Source: Virgibacillus doumboii
Lineage (GTDB): Bacteria; Bacillota; Bacilli; Bacillales; Amphibacillaceae
NCBI RefSeq assembly: GCF_902806455.1
Contig: NZ_CADCWQ010000001.1
Span: forward strand, 2,790,001 to 2,854,000
Reading direction: 5' to 3'
DNA length: 64,000 nucleotides
Part shown: positions 17,356 through 26,262 of the stretch, piece by piece
Layout: each line of letters starts with the position of its first letter
Position numbering within the stretch: the first letter of the stretch is position 1
The notes under the pieces: model-generated
Databases searched by the model: none
Told to the model about the DNA's origin: nothing
The model's input: the letters and a program-made list of their open reading frames with translations, nothing else
Made by a program: the position numbers and the translations under genes

Positions 17356-17817
17356 ATGATGGAAGCAGTCGACGAAATAAACTTCGCCAAAATTTCCAAA
17401 CAGCAACAAAATGAAGCAAAAGATATTATCCTTGAAGGCTTCAGGGAACGTTTTGGCTTCATTGACTACTCATTAAATCCGGACTTGGAAAATATTTATG
17501 CAAATTATACCATCGATGGGAATGCCTTTTTTGTTGGACTCCTTCACCATCAGATTATCTGTACTGGAGCCATAACAAAAGAAAACCCGACCACTGCCAG
17601 AATTGAAAGAATGTCAGTAAAAAAAGAATTCAGACGACAGGGTATTGCCCGAAAAATGCTGCTGCATCTTGAAAACTGTGCAAAGGACATGGGCTATTCT
17701 CAGGCGGTTATGGAAACAAACAAAAAATGGACGAGCGCAATTAACTTATACAAAAACAATGGATATGCAGAATATAAGCAGGATAATCAGCGAATTCACA
17801 TGTTTAAAACCCTGTAG
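17356..17817 (+). CDS. GNAT-family N-acetyltransferase
   Basis: The 153-residue protein has a clear acetyl-CoA binding motif (RRQGIARKMLLHLE) and a C-terminal LYKNNGY block, both typical of GNAT enzymes. It is preceded by a near-consensus promoter at 17291 and stands alone on the plus strand among leftward genes. It converges with fosB. The acceptor is unknown. Confidence 0.9.
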   Translation: MMEAVDEINFAKISKQQQNEAKDIILEGFRERFGFIDYSLNPDLENIYANYTIDGNAFFVGLLHHQIICTGAITKENPTTARIERMSVKKEFRRQGIARKMLLHLENCAKDMGYSQAVMETNKKWTSAINLYKNNGYAEYKQDNQRIHMFKTL

Positions 17818-17824
17818 ACACCTA

Positions 17825-18238
17825 TCAATCAAAAAATTCCATGTGTGTTTTTTGCTGTTCATAGTATTCGAGCCTATCCTGCAAATTTCCTGTATGAAAT
17901 TCAAACTTATGCCCATCCGGGTCGGTAAAATATATGGACTTTTTATCCCGTTCATCCCTGGGCCGTCCCGGTAAAATATTCACCCCAAGCCGAACCAGTC
18001 TTGCATACATTGGGTCAAACTCTTCCTCTTTAATTGAAAATGCTGTATGTGTGTAGGACTCATGGATTTCATTACGGGGGATATTCTTTTCCACATTTAA
18101 AGCAAGCCATATGCCATCAAGGTCAAAATAAGCTGTACTCCTCCCCTTTACCAACAACTTCGCATCGAAAACATCTCGATAAAATTGTATGGACTTTTCC
18201 AGATCTGAAACGGAAAACAATAAATGATTCAGTTTCAC
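17825..18238 (-). CDS. fosB: Metallothiol transferase FosB (fosfomycin resistance)
   Basis: This 137-residue glyoxalase-fold protein matches FosB closely in the blocks IPRNEIH-SYTH and SIYFTDPDGHKFEFHTG. Expected metal ligands are His5, His64 and Glu113. FosB opens the fosfomycin epoxide with bacillithiol in Bacillaceae, using a divalent metal in the cytosol. Length and motif order are normal, so it should be functional. Many environmental Bacillaceae carry it chromosomally, so it need not signal acquired resistance. Confidence 0.92.
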   Translation of the reverse strand: MKLNHLLFSVSDLEKSIQFYRDVFDAKLLVKGRSTAYFDLDGIWLALNVEKNIPRNEIHESYTHTAFSIKEEEFDPMYARLVRLGVNILPGRPRDERDKKSIYFTDPDGHKFEFHTGNLQDRLEYYEQQKTHMEFFD

Positions 18239-18254
18239 AGGTACACCTCCATTT

Positions 18255-18446
18255 TTACAAAAAATGATTATCGCGGTCGTAACTTTTCTGATCTAACATC
18301 GGTTTATGTTTATTTCTTGATTTTTTATATTTTTCGCTGTTACTCATGTCTATCTTCCTGCCTCTCAACCGTGCAACTACATCAACAACGACGGCCACGC
18401 CGATTATTCCGCCAACAATGATCAGCACGAGTACCCATAATTCCAA
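18255..18446 (-). CDS. Small single-pass membrane protein (63 aa)
   Basis: The frame starts at TTG 18446 with GGGAGG about 8 nt upstream. One hydrophobic helix (about 4-25) is followed by a basic cytosolic tail ending near DRDNHFL. A longer version of the same frame upstream has no supporting start. It overlaps the end of the neighbouring 72-residue membrane protein by 25 bp. No family is recognised. Confidence 0.55.
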   Translation of the reverse strand: MELWVLVLIIVGGIIGVAVVVDVVARLRGRKIDMSNSEKYKKSRNKHKPMLDQKSYDRDNHFL

Positions 18447-18640
18447 AGCCTGCACCTCCCTTTTCTGTTCGACCTGCAAGTTGATATCACAGCATTTATA
18501 ATAAACCCAATCAATAATAGAAATAGTAGTATTGAAGAATGCGCATCTTCCCATATAAGTTTGGCAATCAGAAAAATAAACAGTGATCCAAATACTGCAC
18601 TGAACAACAATGTGAACTGAAATTTCTTTTCTGCATCCAT
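18422..18640 (-). CDS. Small two-helix membrane protein (72 aa)
   Basis: The ATG at 18640 is chosen because GAGGAG lies 7 nt upstream. Two hydrophobic helices (about 9-27 and 35-55) are visible, followed by a short basic tail. The 3' end overlaps the next small gene. No function is suggested by sequence. Confidence 0.55.
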   Translation of the reverse strand: MDAEKKFQFTLLFSAVFGSLFIFLIAKLIWEDAHSSILLFLLLIGFIINAVISTCRSNRKGRCRLWNYGYSC

Positions 18641-18700
18641 CGTATTTCTCCTCAAGTAGTTTTACAGAATTATATTTTATAATTTTTCCAGATCCGATAC

Positions 18701-19198
18701 TCACAACAATTTCGACATATAATACTCATCATAAGATTTTCCATCAACAATAAGTGAATTCCGCTTCGTACCCTCTATTTCGAATCCATTTTTCTTATAC
18801 AGAGCAAGTCCTGCCTCATTTTGCGTTACTGTTGTAAGTCCCAGTCGGGAAATGTTATTGTTTTTTGCCCAATCATCCAATTTCTGAAACAAAGCTGATC
18901 CGATTCCCTGTCCTCTGTAGTCCTTTAAGATTCCTGCAACAAGGTTTGCAGAATGTTTCGTGCGCTTAACGCCACCGCCCATAACGATCAGGTAGCCTAC
19001 TAATTTCTCTTCATCTTCTGCTGCAAATATCGTTGAATTGTTTTGCTGTTCAATATGTTCTATATGTTTCCGCTGCTGCTCGGGTGTGGTCTTTCTCTCA
19101 TCAGCTTCCATTAGCATAAAATTAGACTCAGCTTCAACTTCCTTTATAAGATCGATTAAATTCCCGGCATCTTCAATTTTTATCTCTCTGATTAACAT
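18701..19198 (-). CDS. GNAT-family N-acetyltransferase (165 aa)
   Basis: The core contains the acetyl-CoA loop DYRGQGIGSALFQKLDDW (about 107-124) and a C-terminal LYKKNGFEIEG block, as in RimI/YhhY-like GNAT enzymes. GGAGG precedes the ATG by 10 nt. It is the third GNAT within 3 kb but is not a close copy of the others. The substrate is unknown. Confidence 0.9.
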   Translation of the reverse strand: MLIREIKIEDAGNLIDLIKEVEAESNFMLMEADERKTTPEQQRKHIEHIEQQNNSTIFAAEDEEKLVGYLIVMGGGVKRTKHSANLVAGILKDYRGQGIGSALFQKLDDWAKNNNISRLGLTTVTQNEAGLALYKKNGFEIEGTKRNSLIVDGKSYDEYYMSKLL

Positions 19199-19216
19199 AA
19201 GACTTTGGCCTCCTGA

Positions 19217-19759
19217 TTACTTGATTAGTATCTCTATCTCATCTTCATTTTCTTCTACTAAATCCTGCAGCAATTGATTTGTCTGTTCATTATATTCTTC
19301 AAAATTATCCTTTGTTGGTTCACCAAGCTTTTCTTCAAAATAAGATGTCACATACGCACTTACTTCCATATTTTTTTCAACGTATTTTTTATAATACTCT
19401 TCCGTATCCATTCCAAGCTTATTTGCCTGAGACTCAGCAAAGTCCCGTACAGAGTTTGCTGGTTCAGTGTCTACATCTTCAGGTGGAAGTTCCCCGCCAA
19501 ATTCAACTGATTCTTCTACTTGCTCGGAAACATCCATGTTCATTTCCTTTGCCTCTTGGACCGCTAACTTAGCTTTCACAGTCGGTTCAATCATTTCGAG
19601 AACTTTGTCATCCGTGTACAAAAAACGTAATTCGCCAATCGTAATTTCTTCACCTCTCACAATTGCCGCAACTTCATCATCGGCATACCCTATTGTATCT
19701 GTACAACCGACCATAAATATCAAAAAAGCAACAAAAATGGATTTCAACGGCTTAAGCAT
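19217..19759 (-). CDS. Lipoprotein with SurA-like N-terminal region (180 aa)
   Basis: The ATG at 19759 is preferred because GGGAG is 7 nt upstream; an upstream GTG lacks a site. The signal peptide ends in FMVGC, giving a lipid-anchored protein. After the anchor, VAAIVRGEEITIGELRFLY resembles the start of SurA/PrsA-type chaperones, followed by an acidic helical region. No rotamase domain is present, so it may be a reduced chaperone-like lipoprotein. Confidence 0.7.
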   Translation of the reverse strand: MLKPLKSIFVAFLIFMVGCTDTIGYADDEVAAIVRGEEITIGELRFLYTDDKVLEMIEPTVKAKLAVQEAKEMNMDVSEQVEESVEFGGELPPEDVDTEPANSVRDFAESQANKLGMDTEEYYKKYVEKNMEVSAYVTSYFEEKLGEPTKDNFEEYNEQTNQLLQDLVEENEDEIEILIK

Positions 19760-19843
19760 AAAAACACTCCCTGCCACCCAAATTCACGACGCATCTTACA
19801 ACCCATGTTATGTTATAATTAGTATAATTGAAAGGAGATAATC

Positions 19844-20251
19844 ATGAAAAAATTTATTAGCATTCTAATTGTGTCGGTTATAGCACTTAGCGGATGTTCT
19901 TTACTTGAAGAAGCTAACGACTCCTTAAACTATGCAAACGAAGCAACTGAATATATGAATGAACTAAGCACATTTGCGGAAGAAGCACCTTCCCTTGAAG
20001 GGGCTGAACTGAAAACCCAATTGGAGTCATTGCAGACGACAATTGAAGATTTCATGGAAATAGAGCCGCCATCCATTGCTGAAGGCCTTCACAAGGAACT
20101 GGAAAATAAGAGCCAGGTGCTGCTCGATGGAATCAACAATGTATTGGAGAATGGTGAAGTAGCTATTGAACAGCTAAAACAATCAGAAATCTACGAGACC
20201 ATTGAAAACATTACAACGCTTAAAAAACAGATTGAGGAACTGGGTTTATAG
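19844..20251 (+). CDS. DUF6376-like lipoprotein (135 aa)
   Basis: A lipobox (ALSGC, about 15-19) follows a short signal, and the mature part is helical and acidic, with NDSLNYANEATEYMNEL as in the DUF6376 Bacillus lipoproteins. AAAGGAG precedes the ATG, and TATAAT-like strings lie just upstream. It ends before a strong terminator. Function is unknown. Confidence 0.75.
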   Translation: MKKFISILIVSVIALSGCSLLEEANDSLNYANEATEYMNELSTFAEEAPSLEGAELKTQLESLQTTIEDFMEIEPPSIAEGLHKELENKSQVLLDGINNVLENGEVAIEQLKQSEIYETIENITTLKKQIEELGL

Positions 20252-20292
20252 AAATCCCCTTTTATACTATTATCGAATTCCAGACCGAAAAG

Positions 20293-20330
20293 GTGTCATA
20301 AATTACAAAAAAATTTATGACACTTTTTTT
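20293..20330 (+). terminator. Rho-independent terminator
   Basis: GTGTCATAAATT and AATTTATGACAC form a 12-bp stem around an A-rich loop, followed by TTTTTTT. It ends the lipoprotein transcript before the MFS gene. Confidence 0.85.
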
Positions 20331-20433
20331 AATTCTGATTCGATTATAGGAGTAGAATCTTGTTTGTTAAACCAGCAATATTTAATAAGACGGTCACCTC
20401 TATTATCGATAGAGTAGTTATAGAGGTGGTATT

Positions 20434-21669
20434 ATGTATAAAATCTTATTGCAAAATAAAAATATCCGCTACTATTTAATCGGTGGTGGTATCTCGCGGC
20501 TTGGTGATGTTTTATCCGGGATGGCGTTTTTGTTTCTTGCCTATGATTTAACCGGATCAACCATACAGACGACCGGGATGGCAATTGCTGAGACGGCCCC
20601 GTATCTGTTGTTTGGTCTGGTTGGAGGAGTGGTTGCTGATTGGCTGCCGCGAAAAAGACTTTTAATCACGCTTGATATTATTCGTGTTCCACTGATTTTT
20701 TCGGTGTTTCTTTTACATCACTTCAATTTGCTGAGTTATGTTTATCTGCTTATCATAAGTTTTATTATCCAGACAATCGGTTGCTTCTTTAATCCGGCAC
20801 ACCGGGCAATACTGCCAATTATTACGAAACCTGAGGAGCGCTCTCTGGTAAACAGCTTAAACGATACAGTAAGCCGTGGTGTCACAGTTTTAAGCCCGAT
20901 CATATCGGTCTGGCTGCTGTCATACGGCGTGATCTATTTTTTCCTGATCGACGCGCTAACATATGTCGTCAGTGTTGCCTCCCTTCTCCAAGTGCATTTT
21001 ATCGAACAAAAAGAAAAAGTAAAAAAATCGGTTAAAGGAATCTTTCATGCGATAGCAAACTTCTTTACTTGGGCAAAAAAACAACTGACAATAAAACAGC
21101 TTTTTATTTTCACGTTCGCCATTGTATTTTTCAATACATGGGTATGGGAAGTAGGATTGCTTCTCGCGCTAGCGGAAATGACCAGCAAAAGCGAGGAATT
21201 ATATGCGATACTTCAGGGCGTATTTGGCGGTGTAGTTATTTTAACAAACATCATTATACCGTTATTTGCAAAGAAATTGACTCTAAAACATTATTTGCTG
21301 GGTGCAGTCATCTGGGGAGTTGGCATAACATATTACGGAATTTTTTATGAAATTGAGCATTTTTTTATAGGCGCCATATTAGTTGGGATTGGACTCCCGA
21401 TATCAAGTTTGGCACGAGTATATCTTATTCAGGAAAACGTACCTGAAAATAAGCTCGGCCGCGCGTTTAGTTCGAATGCATTTTTGCTGTATCTTTCGAA
21501 TACGATATCTCTGATTTTGTACGGGGCATTAGTTTCCTTCATTCCAATCCAATGGCTGATGATCGGAAGCGGTATAATGATACTGATTATAAGTATAAGC
21601 AGCCTAACTGTTTTTTCGATGAAACATGCGAAATTCAGTAGGGGTTTTTCCATAAATTTTTTTAAATAA
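20434..21669 (+). CDS. MFS transporter (411 aa)
   Basis: This protein has about 12 membrane helices, with the MFS loop motif between helices 2 and 3 (GGVVADWLPRKR). It resembles drug or macrolide efflux members of the enterobactin-exporter/MefA-like group. GAGGTGG precedes the ATG. Its 3' end overlaps the convergent AraC-type regulator by 66 bp. The substrate is not known. Confidence 0.88.
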   Translation: MYKILLQNKNIRYYLIGGGISRLGDVLSGMAFLFLAYDLTGSTIQTTGMAIAETAPYLLFGLVGGVVADWLPRKRLLITLDIIRVPLIFSVFLLHHFNLLSYVYLLIISFIIQTIGCFFNPAHRAILPIITKPEERSLVNSLNDTVSRGVTVLSPIISVWLLSYGVIYFFLIDALTYVVSVASLLQVHFIEQKEKVKKSVKGIFHAIANFFTWAKKQLTIKQLFIFTFAIVFFNTWVWEVGLLLALAEMTSKSEELYAILQGVFGGVVILTNIIIPLFAKKLTLKHYLLGAVIWGVGITYYGIFYEIEHFFIGAILVGIGLPISSLARVYLIQENVPENKLGRAFSSNAFLLYLSNTISLILYGALVSFIPIQWLMIGSGIMILIISISSLTVFSMKHAKFSRGFSINFFK

Positions 21670-22392
21670 ACTATTATAAGAAGCAATATTTTTGAATCCA
21701 ACTTTTAAGGCGATAGATAACACAGTTTCCTCCGTGTAGGTTAAGAAATGCTGGCTTCTTATCAGACGGTACAATTGCAGCCAGGAGTATGGTGACAATC
21801 CAGTTTTGCTTTTAAACGTATGCGCAAACTGGAATTTGTTTAAACCGGCAACAGTCGCCATTTCTTCCAGCGACCATTCTTCATCATAACTTTCTTGAAG
21901 AGCATTGATGACATTGTCTAATTCTCCGGTTACTTCCGGCAATTGATTAAGGTGTGACCCGGGGCCATTTTGCAGCATCAGAATTGCCAGCTGGGTAAGG
22001 CTGTTTTCAATGAATAACGCATTAGATGACACATTAATATATTCACGAATAAACGTAATCCAATTTAAAATATGCGGATTTTTGAATGGCAGCAGAGCAA
22101 ATTCCGGCTCTGATACGTTTAGACCCAGCTGCTCGGCAACATCGATTAGTAAAGGCTGCTCCATCTCAACAAGGAATTTCTCCTCAGCAACCTGCAGCTG
22201 TTTATGCTCTTCGTTTGGGTTGAAAATCAAAAAATTACCGGAATCGATAGACACATCCCGACGTCGCGTTTGATAGATTCCTTTGCCATATGGTGAAAAA
22301 ATTATTTTGTAGCAGCCATCACTTCGCCAATTGCGCTCACCCAGATGGTCATTGCGCATGAGAAACAGGCCGTTTTCGTGATCTAGTATCAT
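21604..22392 (-). CDS. AraC-family transcriptional regulator (262 aa)
   Basis: An N-terminal cupin-like sensor region (about 1-140) is followed by two helix-turn-helix motifs at the C terminus (WSLEEMATVAGLNKFQFAHTF, given here as its leading part, and TVLSIALKVGFKNIASYNSLF). It runs convergent to the MFS gene and overlaps it. It lies 6 bp after the HIT gene in the same direction, so it may be co-transcribed with that gene. The ligand is unknown. Confidence 0.88.
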   Translation of the reverse strand: MILDHENGLFLMRNDHLGERNWRSDGCYKIIFSPYGKGIYQTRRRDVSIDSGNFLIFNPNEEHKQLQVAEEKFLVEMEQPLLIDVAEQLGLNVSEPEFALLPFKNPHILNWITFIREYINVSSNALFIENSLTQLAILMLQNGPGSHLNQLPEVTGELDNVINALQESYDEEWSLEEMATVAGLNKFQFAHTFKSKTGLSPYSWLQLYRLIRSQHFLTYTEETVLSIALKVGFKNIASYNSLFKKIYGKTPTEFRMFHRKNS

Positions 22393-22398
22393 GCAGTT

Positions 22399-22893
22399 TT
22401 AACTCCTTACGCCATTCAGTTCTGTTTTTAATCCTTGAATTGCTGTCATAACCTGGCCCAGATTTTCGACATCATTCATATGATTTCTCGCGTGAAGCAA
22501 AACCGATCGGACAGATTCAACCGAACGGCCAAAATCATACATCCAATCATAGCGCGGTACCATCCACGTATGGAAATGGTGAGTTGTATCTTCGTTATAG
22601 AAATAATAAACGTATTCAATTCCCAGGACGTCCCGCTGTGCTTTCCTTATTTTGGCCAGCAGTTTAATGTAATCCTGTTGTTCGTCACTGGTTAATTCAT
22701 CAAAGCTTTTGATATGACGTTTGGAAGCCAGAATCACCAGTCCCTTGATTGGATAGGCAACATCCTGATGTGCATGAAAATAATCCGTCTCGATGATTAC
22801 ACCGCCATCAGGCTCAATTGCACCACTTGTTAAGGCACAGCTCAGGCATTCGACTTCAACCACATTGCCATTTGATAGTTTTATATTACGCAT
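22399..22893 (-). CDS. HIT-family hydrolase
   Basis: The 164-residue protein has the histidine triad-like block HHFHTWMVP (about 104-112) and a preceding alpha-beta core, as in HIT proteins that hydrolyse nucleoside phosphoramidates or dinucleoside polyphosphates. GAGGAG precedes the ATG. Coupling to the AraC regulator suggests joint expression. Confidence 0.82.
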   Translation of the reverse strand: MRNIKLSNGNVVEVECLSCALTSGAIEPDGGVIIETDYFHAHQDVAYPIKGLVILASKRHIKSFDELTSDEQQDYIKLLAKIRKAQRDVLGIEYVYYFYNEDTTHHFHTWMVPRYDWMYDFGRSVESVRSVLLHARNHMNDVENLGQVMTAIQGLKTELNGVRS

Positions 22894-22955
22894 TTAATGC
22901 TCCTCTTCTATACCTAACTTCGACTATTCCTTTACGAGTATATGTTTAAATAAAT

Positions 22956-23258
22956 TTATAGTAATCCCTCAATTCCACTTACAATAAACGGGCTGACAAA
23001 AAGTGTAATGGAAACAATATAAAGATGTTTTGTCGTTTTCCCGGATAACTTTTGACGTCCCTTCCCTTTGTACCACCCGGAAAACTGCCATCTGTTTCGA
23101 TATAACACAAAAAGAAAAACGTAAATACTAAGCCCGCCAATCCATCCGTATTTTTCCGCACCGGTATTCGCATATATTTTTTCTACAATCAGCCATATAA
23201 GACTGCCGAGCAATAAAAATATAAATATAATTCGAAATAACTCCAGCATAACTCTCAT
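22956..23258 (-). CDS. Small multi-pass membrane protein
   Basis: From the ATG at 23258 the protein has about 100 residues with three hydrophobic segments and a basic loop (WYKGKGRQKLSGKTTKH). Longer starts up to 23342 overlap the upstream gene and are less likely. No family is recognised. It sits directly after another small membrane protein and may form a pair with it. Confidence 0.6.
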   Translation of the reverse strand: MRVMLELFRIIFIFLLLGSLIWLIVEKIYANTGAEKYGWIGGLSIYVFLFVLYRNRWQFSGWYKGKGRQKLSGKTTKHLYIVSITLFVSPFIVSGIEGLL

Positions 23259-23295
23259 AACAAATCCCATTCCTTGTAGAATCCAAGTAGTTGAA

Positions 23296-23622
23296 TCAAC
23301 CAAAAATTGCAAACGGAAAAAACAACCAGTAATCATCAACAAAGAAAACCATTATTCCGCCAATTACAAGCCCCAGCATTAAAAACCCAGCATAATACAG
23401 TCCATTTTTCACCCAATTAAACGAATGAGCGATGGCGAGCATGACGAATACAAAAGTGAATCCAACCGTGATTTGACCAACTGAAAAGCCGCCCAGAAAA
23501 CTGAGAACATACGACGTTAGAGCAGCTATCCAATATAATCGTGCCTGGTGGTCTCCTTTGATTGCGAATGCTACTGAAATCAATGTAACCGATACAAGCG
23601 TGTAAAAGACGTAAGTAAGCAT
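23296..23622 (-). CDS. Small four-helix membrane protein (108 aa)
   Basis: About four hydrophobic helices fill the sequence; there are no catalytic motifs. AAGGGTGG lies upstream of the ATG. It is followed by another small membrane protein on the same strand. Function is unknown. Confidence 0.65.
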   Translation of the reverse strand: MLTYVFYTLVSVTLISVAFAIKGDHQARLYWIAALTSYVLSFLGGFSVGQITVGFTFVFVMLAIAHSFNWVKNGLYYAGFLMLGLVIGGIMVFFVDDYWLFFPFAIFG

Positions 23623-23640
23623 AGGTTTTCCACCCTTATC

Positions 23641-23727
23641 TTATTTCTTTTTCTTCTTACCTTTACCAAACAGACCCAAAGCAACAGCTACTGCAAAAGC
23701 GACAGCAATCCACGAGGCCGTACCCAT
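23641..23727 (-). CDS. Very small membrane peptide (28 aa), possible
   Basis: The ATG at 23727 opens a 28-residue frame with one alanine/valine-rich helix and a C-terminal lysine cluster (GKGKKKKK). A weak GGTG site lies 7 nt upstream. The helix-plus-lysine pattern is common in real bacterial microproteins, but the evidence is limited. Confidence 0.45.
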   Translation of the reverse strand: MGTASWIAVAFAVAVALGLFGKGKKKKK

Positions 23728-23746
23728 TGAATTCACCAACTTTCCG

Positions 23747-24235
23747 TTAAGTTATGAACGCTTCCAGTGGCTCGATAATAACATCAATAATTTCCATATC
23801 CTGATAAACAAATCGATAATTATATGTATTTGACTCATTCAGCATTTTAGGCAGGAAGTATTTAATATTTCCCACAACCCCAACATTTTCTTCATCCAGA
23901 AGCCAAAATATCTTTTTCCAATCCAAAATGCCTTCTTCAGTACTTTTCGGTGTATTATATTCATATGTCTCCGGAAGCTCAGCGATGAACACATACATGC
24001 CGCCGAGATTAGTACCATCCGCTTTTGACCAGGTGACATTTCCCCGATAATTTACCTTTGCATCCTCAATACCTGTTTCCTCTTTGATTTCACGCAGAAT
24101 GCAATCCATGGCAGATTCATTTTTTTCAACCTTTCCACCTACACCATTCCACATCCCAGTCCATGGTGACGACTCCCGATTCAGCATCAATATTTCGTTG
24201 CCTCTTTTAATAAAACTTATCGTATATTTCAGCAT
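23747..24235 (-). CDS. Nudix hydrolase (8-oxo-dGTP diphosphatase-like)
   Basis: The Nudix box GGKVEKNESAMDCILREIKEETG (quoted in part: GGKVEK to REIKEETG) is complete, including the REIKEET glutamates. The 162-residue length and the YTISFIKRGNEILMLNR start resemble MutT/YtkD-like sanitising enzymes. Its ATG overlaps the stop of the nucleotidyltransferase gene (TAATG), so the two are translationally coupled. Confidence 0.9.
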   Translation of the reverse strand: MLKYTISFIKRGNEILMLNRESSPWTGMWNGVGGKVEKNESAMDCILREIKEETGIEDAKVNYRGNVTWSKADGTNLGGMYVFIAELPETYEYNTPKSTEEGILDWKKIFWLLDEENVGVVGNIKYFLPKMLNESNTYNYRFVYQDMEIIDVIIEPLEAFIT

Positions 24236-25083
24236 TACCTTGACTCCTCCTGCAGCACTTGGTTGAACACATTATCCAACCATTTTGAATCCTTGTTTAT
24301 TCCGACTTTTTCACATAAGCTGCTATGAATATGACGAAATTCCGGGATCATGCTTTTTGCCACTCCCATTATTTCATCCGGTGACCTGCCGCAATCCCAA
24401 CTTTCGAGCAGTTCTGATTGTGCTTGGTTTAATTTACTCCGTTCACCCTCAAGATTTGCCCAATCGCCGAGTGTGTTCGGATGAACGCCAGCATCCATAT
24501 ACCATCCTGAAACGATAGCCAACCTCATTTGATCAACACAATGCAGTGCATAGTATATTTCGCCTCGCTGCACTCTCCTGTATACCTCATGAAAGTGAGC
24601 AAAAAATTTGGTGCACCAAAATTCGACCTCATTACTAGTGGGGCTGTATATCAATGACGCCGACTCACTTTGAATGCCGCTCATGAACCCATTTGTGTCA
24701 TGTACTATTTTGATATTTTTCAGCCAGACGGAAGGCCGAATGTGGGAAGGTTGATAATAAAAAGAATCAACCTTAATGAAGCAATCATAATGGGCTACAA
24801 TGAAATTAGTGGCTGGGGACCCCTCGTAAAATAATACATTTCCCCAATTAACAGCCCGCAGCTTTTTATTTTGTCGATATTCCTCAAATACTTCTTCTTT
24901 AACGACGACTCTTATATCAATATCGGAAAATAAATCTGTATTCTGGTTTCCAATCGAACCGCCATAGAACACGGCTAAAACGTTATTGTCGTTACATAAG
25001 TCATTTTCGATATTATCCTGAAGTTCTTTGCGATACCTTGGCAACTCCAGATCCCGTTTACTATATTTTACGTCTAATCCCAC
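24235..25083 (-). CDS. Nucleotidyltransferase (aminoglycoside adenylyltransferase-like fold)
   Basis: The 282-residue protein has the nucleotidyltransferase signature GGSIGNQNTDLFSDIDIRVV: a G-S turn, then Asp-x-Asp (SDID) for metal binding. The C-terminal helical part is as in adenylyltransferases acting on small substrates. It differs from AadK, so resistance cannot be claimed. GTG at 25083 directly follows a stop codon, and the ribosome binding site is weak. It is coupled to the downstream Nudix gene. Confidence 0.78.
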   Translation of the reverse strand: MGLDVKYSKRDLELPRYRKELQDNIENDLCNDNNVLAVFYGGSIGNQNTDLFSDIDIRVVVKEEVFEEYRQNKKLRAVNWGNVLFYEGSPATNFIVAHYDCFIKVDSFYYQPSHIRPSVWLKNIKIVHDTNGFMSGIQSESASLIYSPTSNEVEFWCTKFFAHFHEVYRRVQRGEIYYALHCVDQMRLAIVSGWYMDAGVHPNTLGDWANLEGERSKLNQAQSELLESWDCGRSPDEIMGVAKSMIPEFRHIHSSLCEKVGINKDSKWLDNVFNQVLQEESR

Positions 25084-25117
25084 TCATTCAAATTCATCCC
25101 CTTTTAAGGTTTTTTCG

Positions 25118-25531
25118 TCATGCTATAGCGCCGTTTTCAACATATTCCACCAAAACTTCCAGATCCCCTGGATATGAAAGCTCCAAATTTTTAATTTCAT
25201 CAAGCGGTTTCCAGTCAATTTCATAGATTAGATTATCGGGGTCCTGTATTTTTGCTGAACCGCCATATACTTCGACAGCAAAATACTGCACCTCTACCGC
25301 CACACCACTTGATGTACCCTGCTTTACAAACAGCGACTTGATTATCCGTCCATGATACCCGGTTTCTTCACTAATCTCTCTGATACAGCATTCTTGAAAA
25401 GTTTCGCAGGGCTCTTTTCCGCCAGTTGGAATGGACCACATCTTCTTTTCCTCCGGTGTACCCTGCTTTACCATCAAAATTTCCTTGTACGCATTCATGC
25501 ATATACCTGCTGCTCCGTACCATTTTTCCAT
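25118..25531 (-). CDS. Nudix hydrolase (137 aa)
   Basis: A Nudix box is present (GGKEPCETFQECCIREISEE, about 37-56, followed by TGY). The protein is a single Nudix domain. AAAGGGTG precedes the ATG. It lies upstream of the nucleotidyltransferase/Nudix pair in the same direction. The substrate is probably a nucleotide or nucleotide-sugar pyrophosphate, but it cannot be predicted. Confidence 0.88.
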   Translation of the reverse strand: MEKWYGAAGICMNAYKEILMVKQGTPEEKKMWSIPTGGKEPCETFQECCIREISEETGYHGRIIKSLFVKQGTSSGVAVEVQYFAVEVYGGSAKIQDPDNLIYEIDWKPLDEIKNLELSYPGDLEVLVEYVENGAIA

Positions 25532-25566
25532 CCACTCACCCTTTACAACATCAACTTTAGTGATTC

Positions 25567-26025
25567 CTACTTACTCAAATCCATCCGTAACTTAATCATA
25601 TCCCGACATAATATCCCGTTCTCAATAATTTCTTCCTCATAATTCTTTTTAAAAAAATCCTTTATAACTGCTGTGATTCGGAAACCGCATTTTTGATAGA
25701 GTGCCAACTGTCCGATACTGGAATTTCCTGTCCCGACTTCAATATATTTATATCCAAGCAGGCGGGCATTGGCGATAGCGTGATTAATCAGTTGCTTTCC
25801 AATCCCTTTCCCCTGCTCACTCTCATCAACGGCAATATTTTTAAGTTCAATCTTATCTCTTCTTCTTTGGAAAAGAACATATACTCCTACTATCTTATTA
25901 TCTATTTTTGCTACGTAACATTGCCCTTGCGTCAAATATTCCATAACCATTTCTTCCGACGGATCAGCTAAAAGAAGTAAATCCATTGGTGCCGCTTCAC
26001 CTGATTTTAATTTTTGGATTTCCAT
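25567..26025 (-). CDS. GNAT-family N-acetyltransferase (152 aa)
   Basis: The motif ESEQGKGIGKQLINHAIANA (about 67-86) is a standard acetyl-CoA loop and helix, and LALYQKCGF lies near the C terminus. AAGGAG precedes the ATG. It belongs to the leftward run of small modifying enzymes. The substrate is unknown. Confidence 0.9.
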   Translation of the reverse strand: MEIQKLKSGEAAPMDLLLLADPSEEMVMEYLTQGQCYVAKIDNKIVGVYVLFQRRRDKIELKNIAVDESEQGKGIGKQLINHAIANARLLGYKYIEVGTGNSSIGQLALYQKCGFRITAVIKDFFKKNYEEEIIENGILCRDMIKLRMDLSK

Positions 26026-26262
26026 GGTGTTCTCCTTCTTTGATTTTGTATTTACTATACTATTTCGATGTTCTTCGGTGAAATTCCTTTTAATTTGCTA
26101 ATATTAGACGTGATCAAACTGTGGTAGGATTTGTGGTAAGGGGTTGAACCCGAAAGTATGCGATATATTGTTTCTTCTGCCGATGTTTCTATTGATATCC
26201 GGTGTTCTCCGGATTTAGAATACGACAATAAGCAACAATTCCATTTCAGTTCTCCTCCCCAA

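Noticed and set aside
18255..18704. 149-residue minus-strand frame
   Set aside because: Only its last 63 residues have a ribosome binding site; the upstream part overlaps a better supported small membrane protein.
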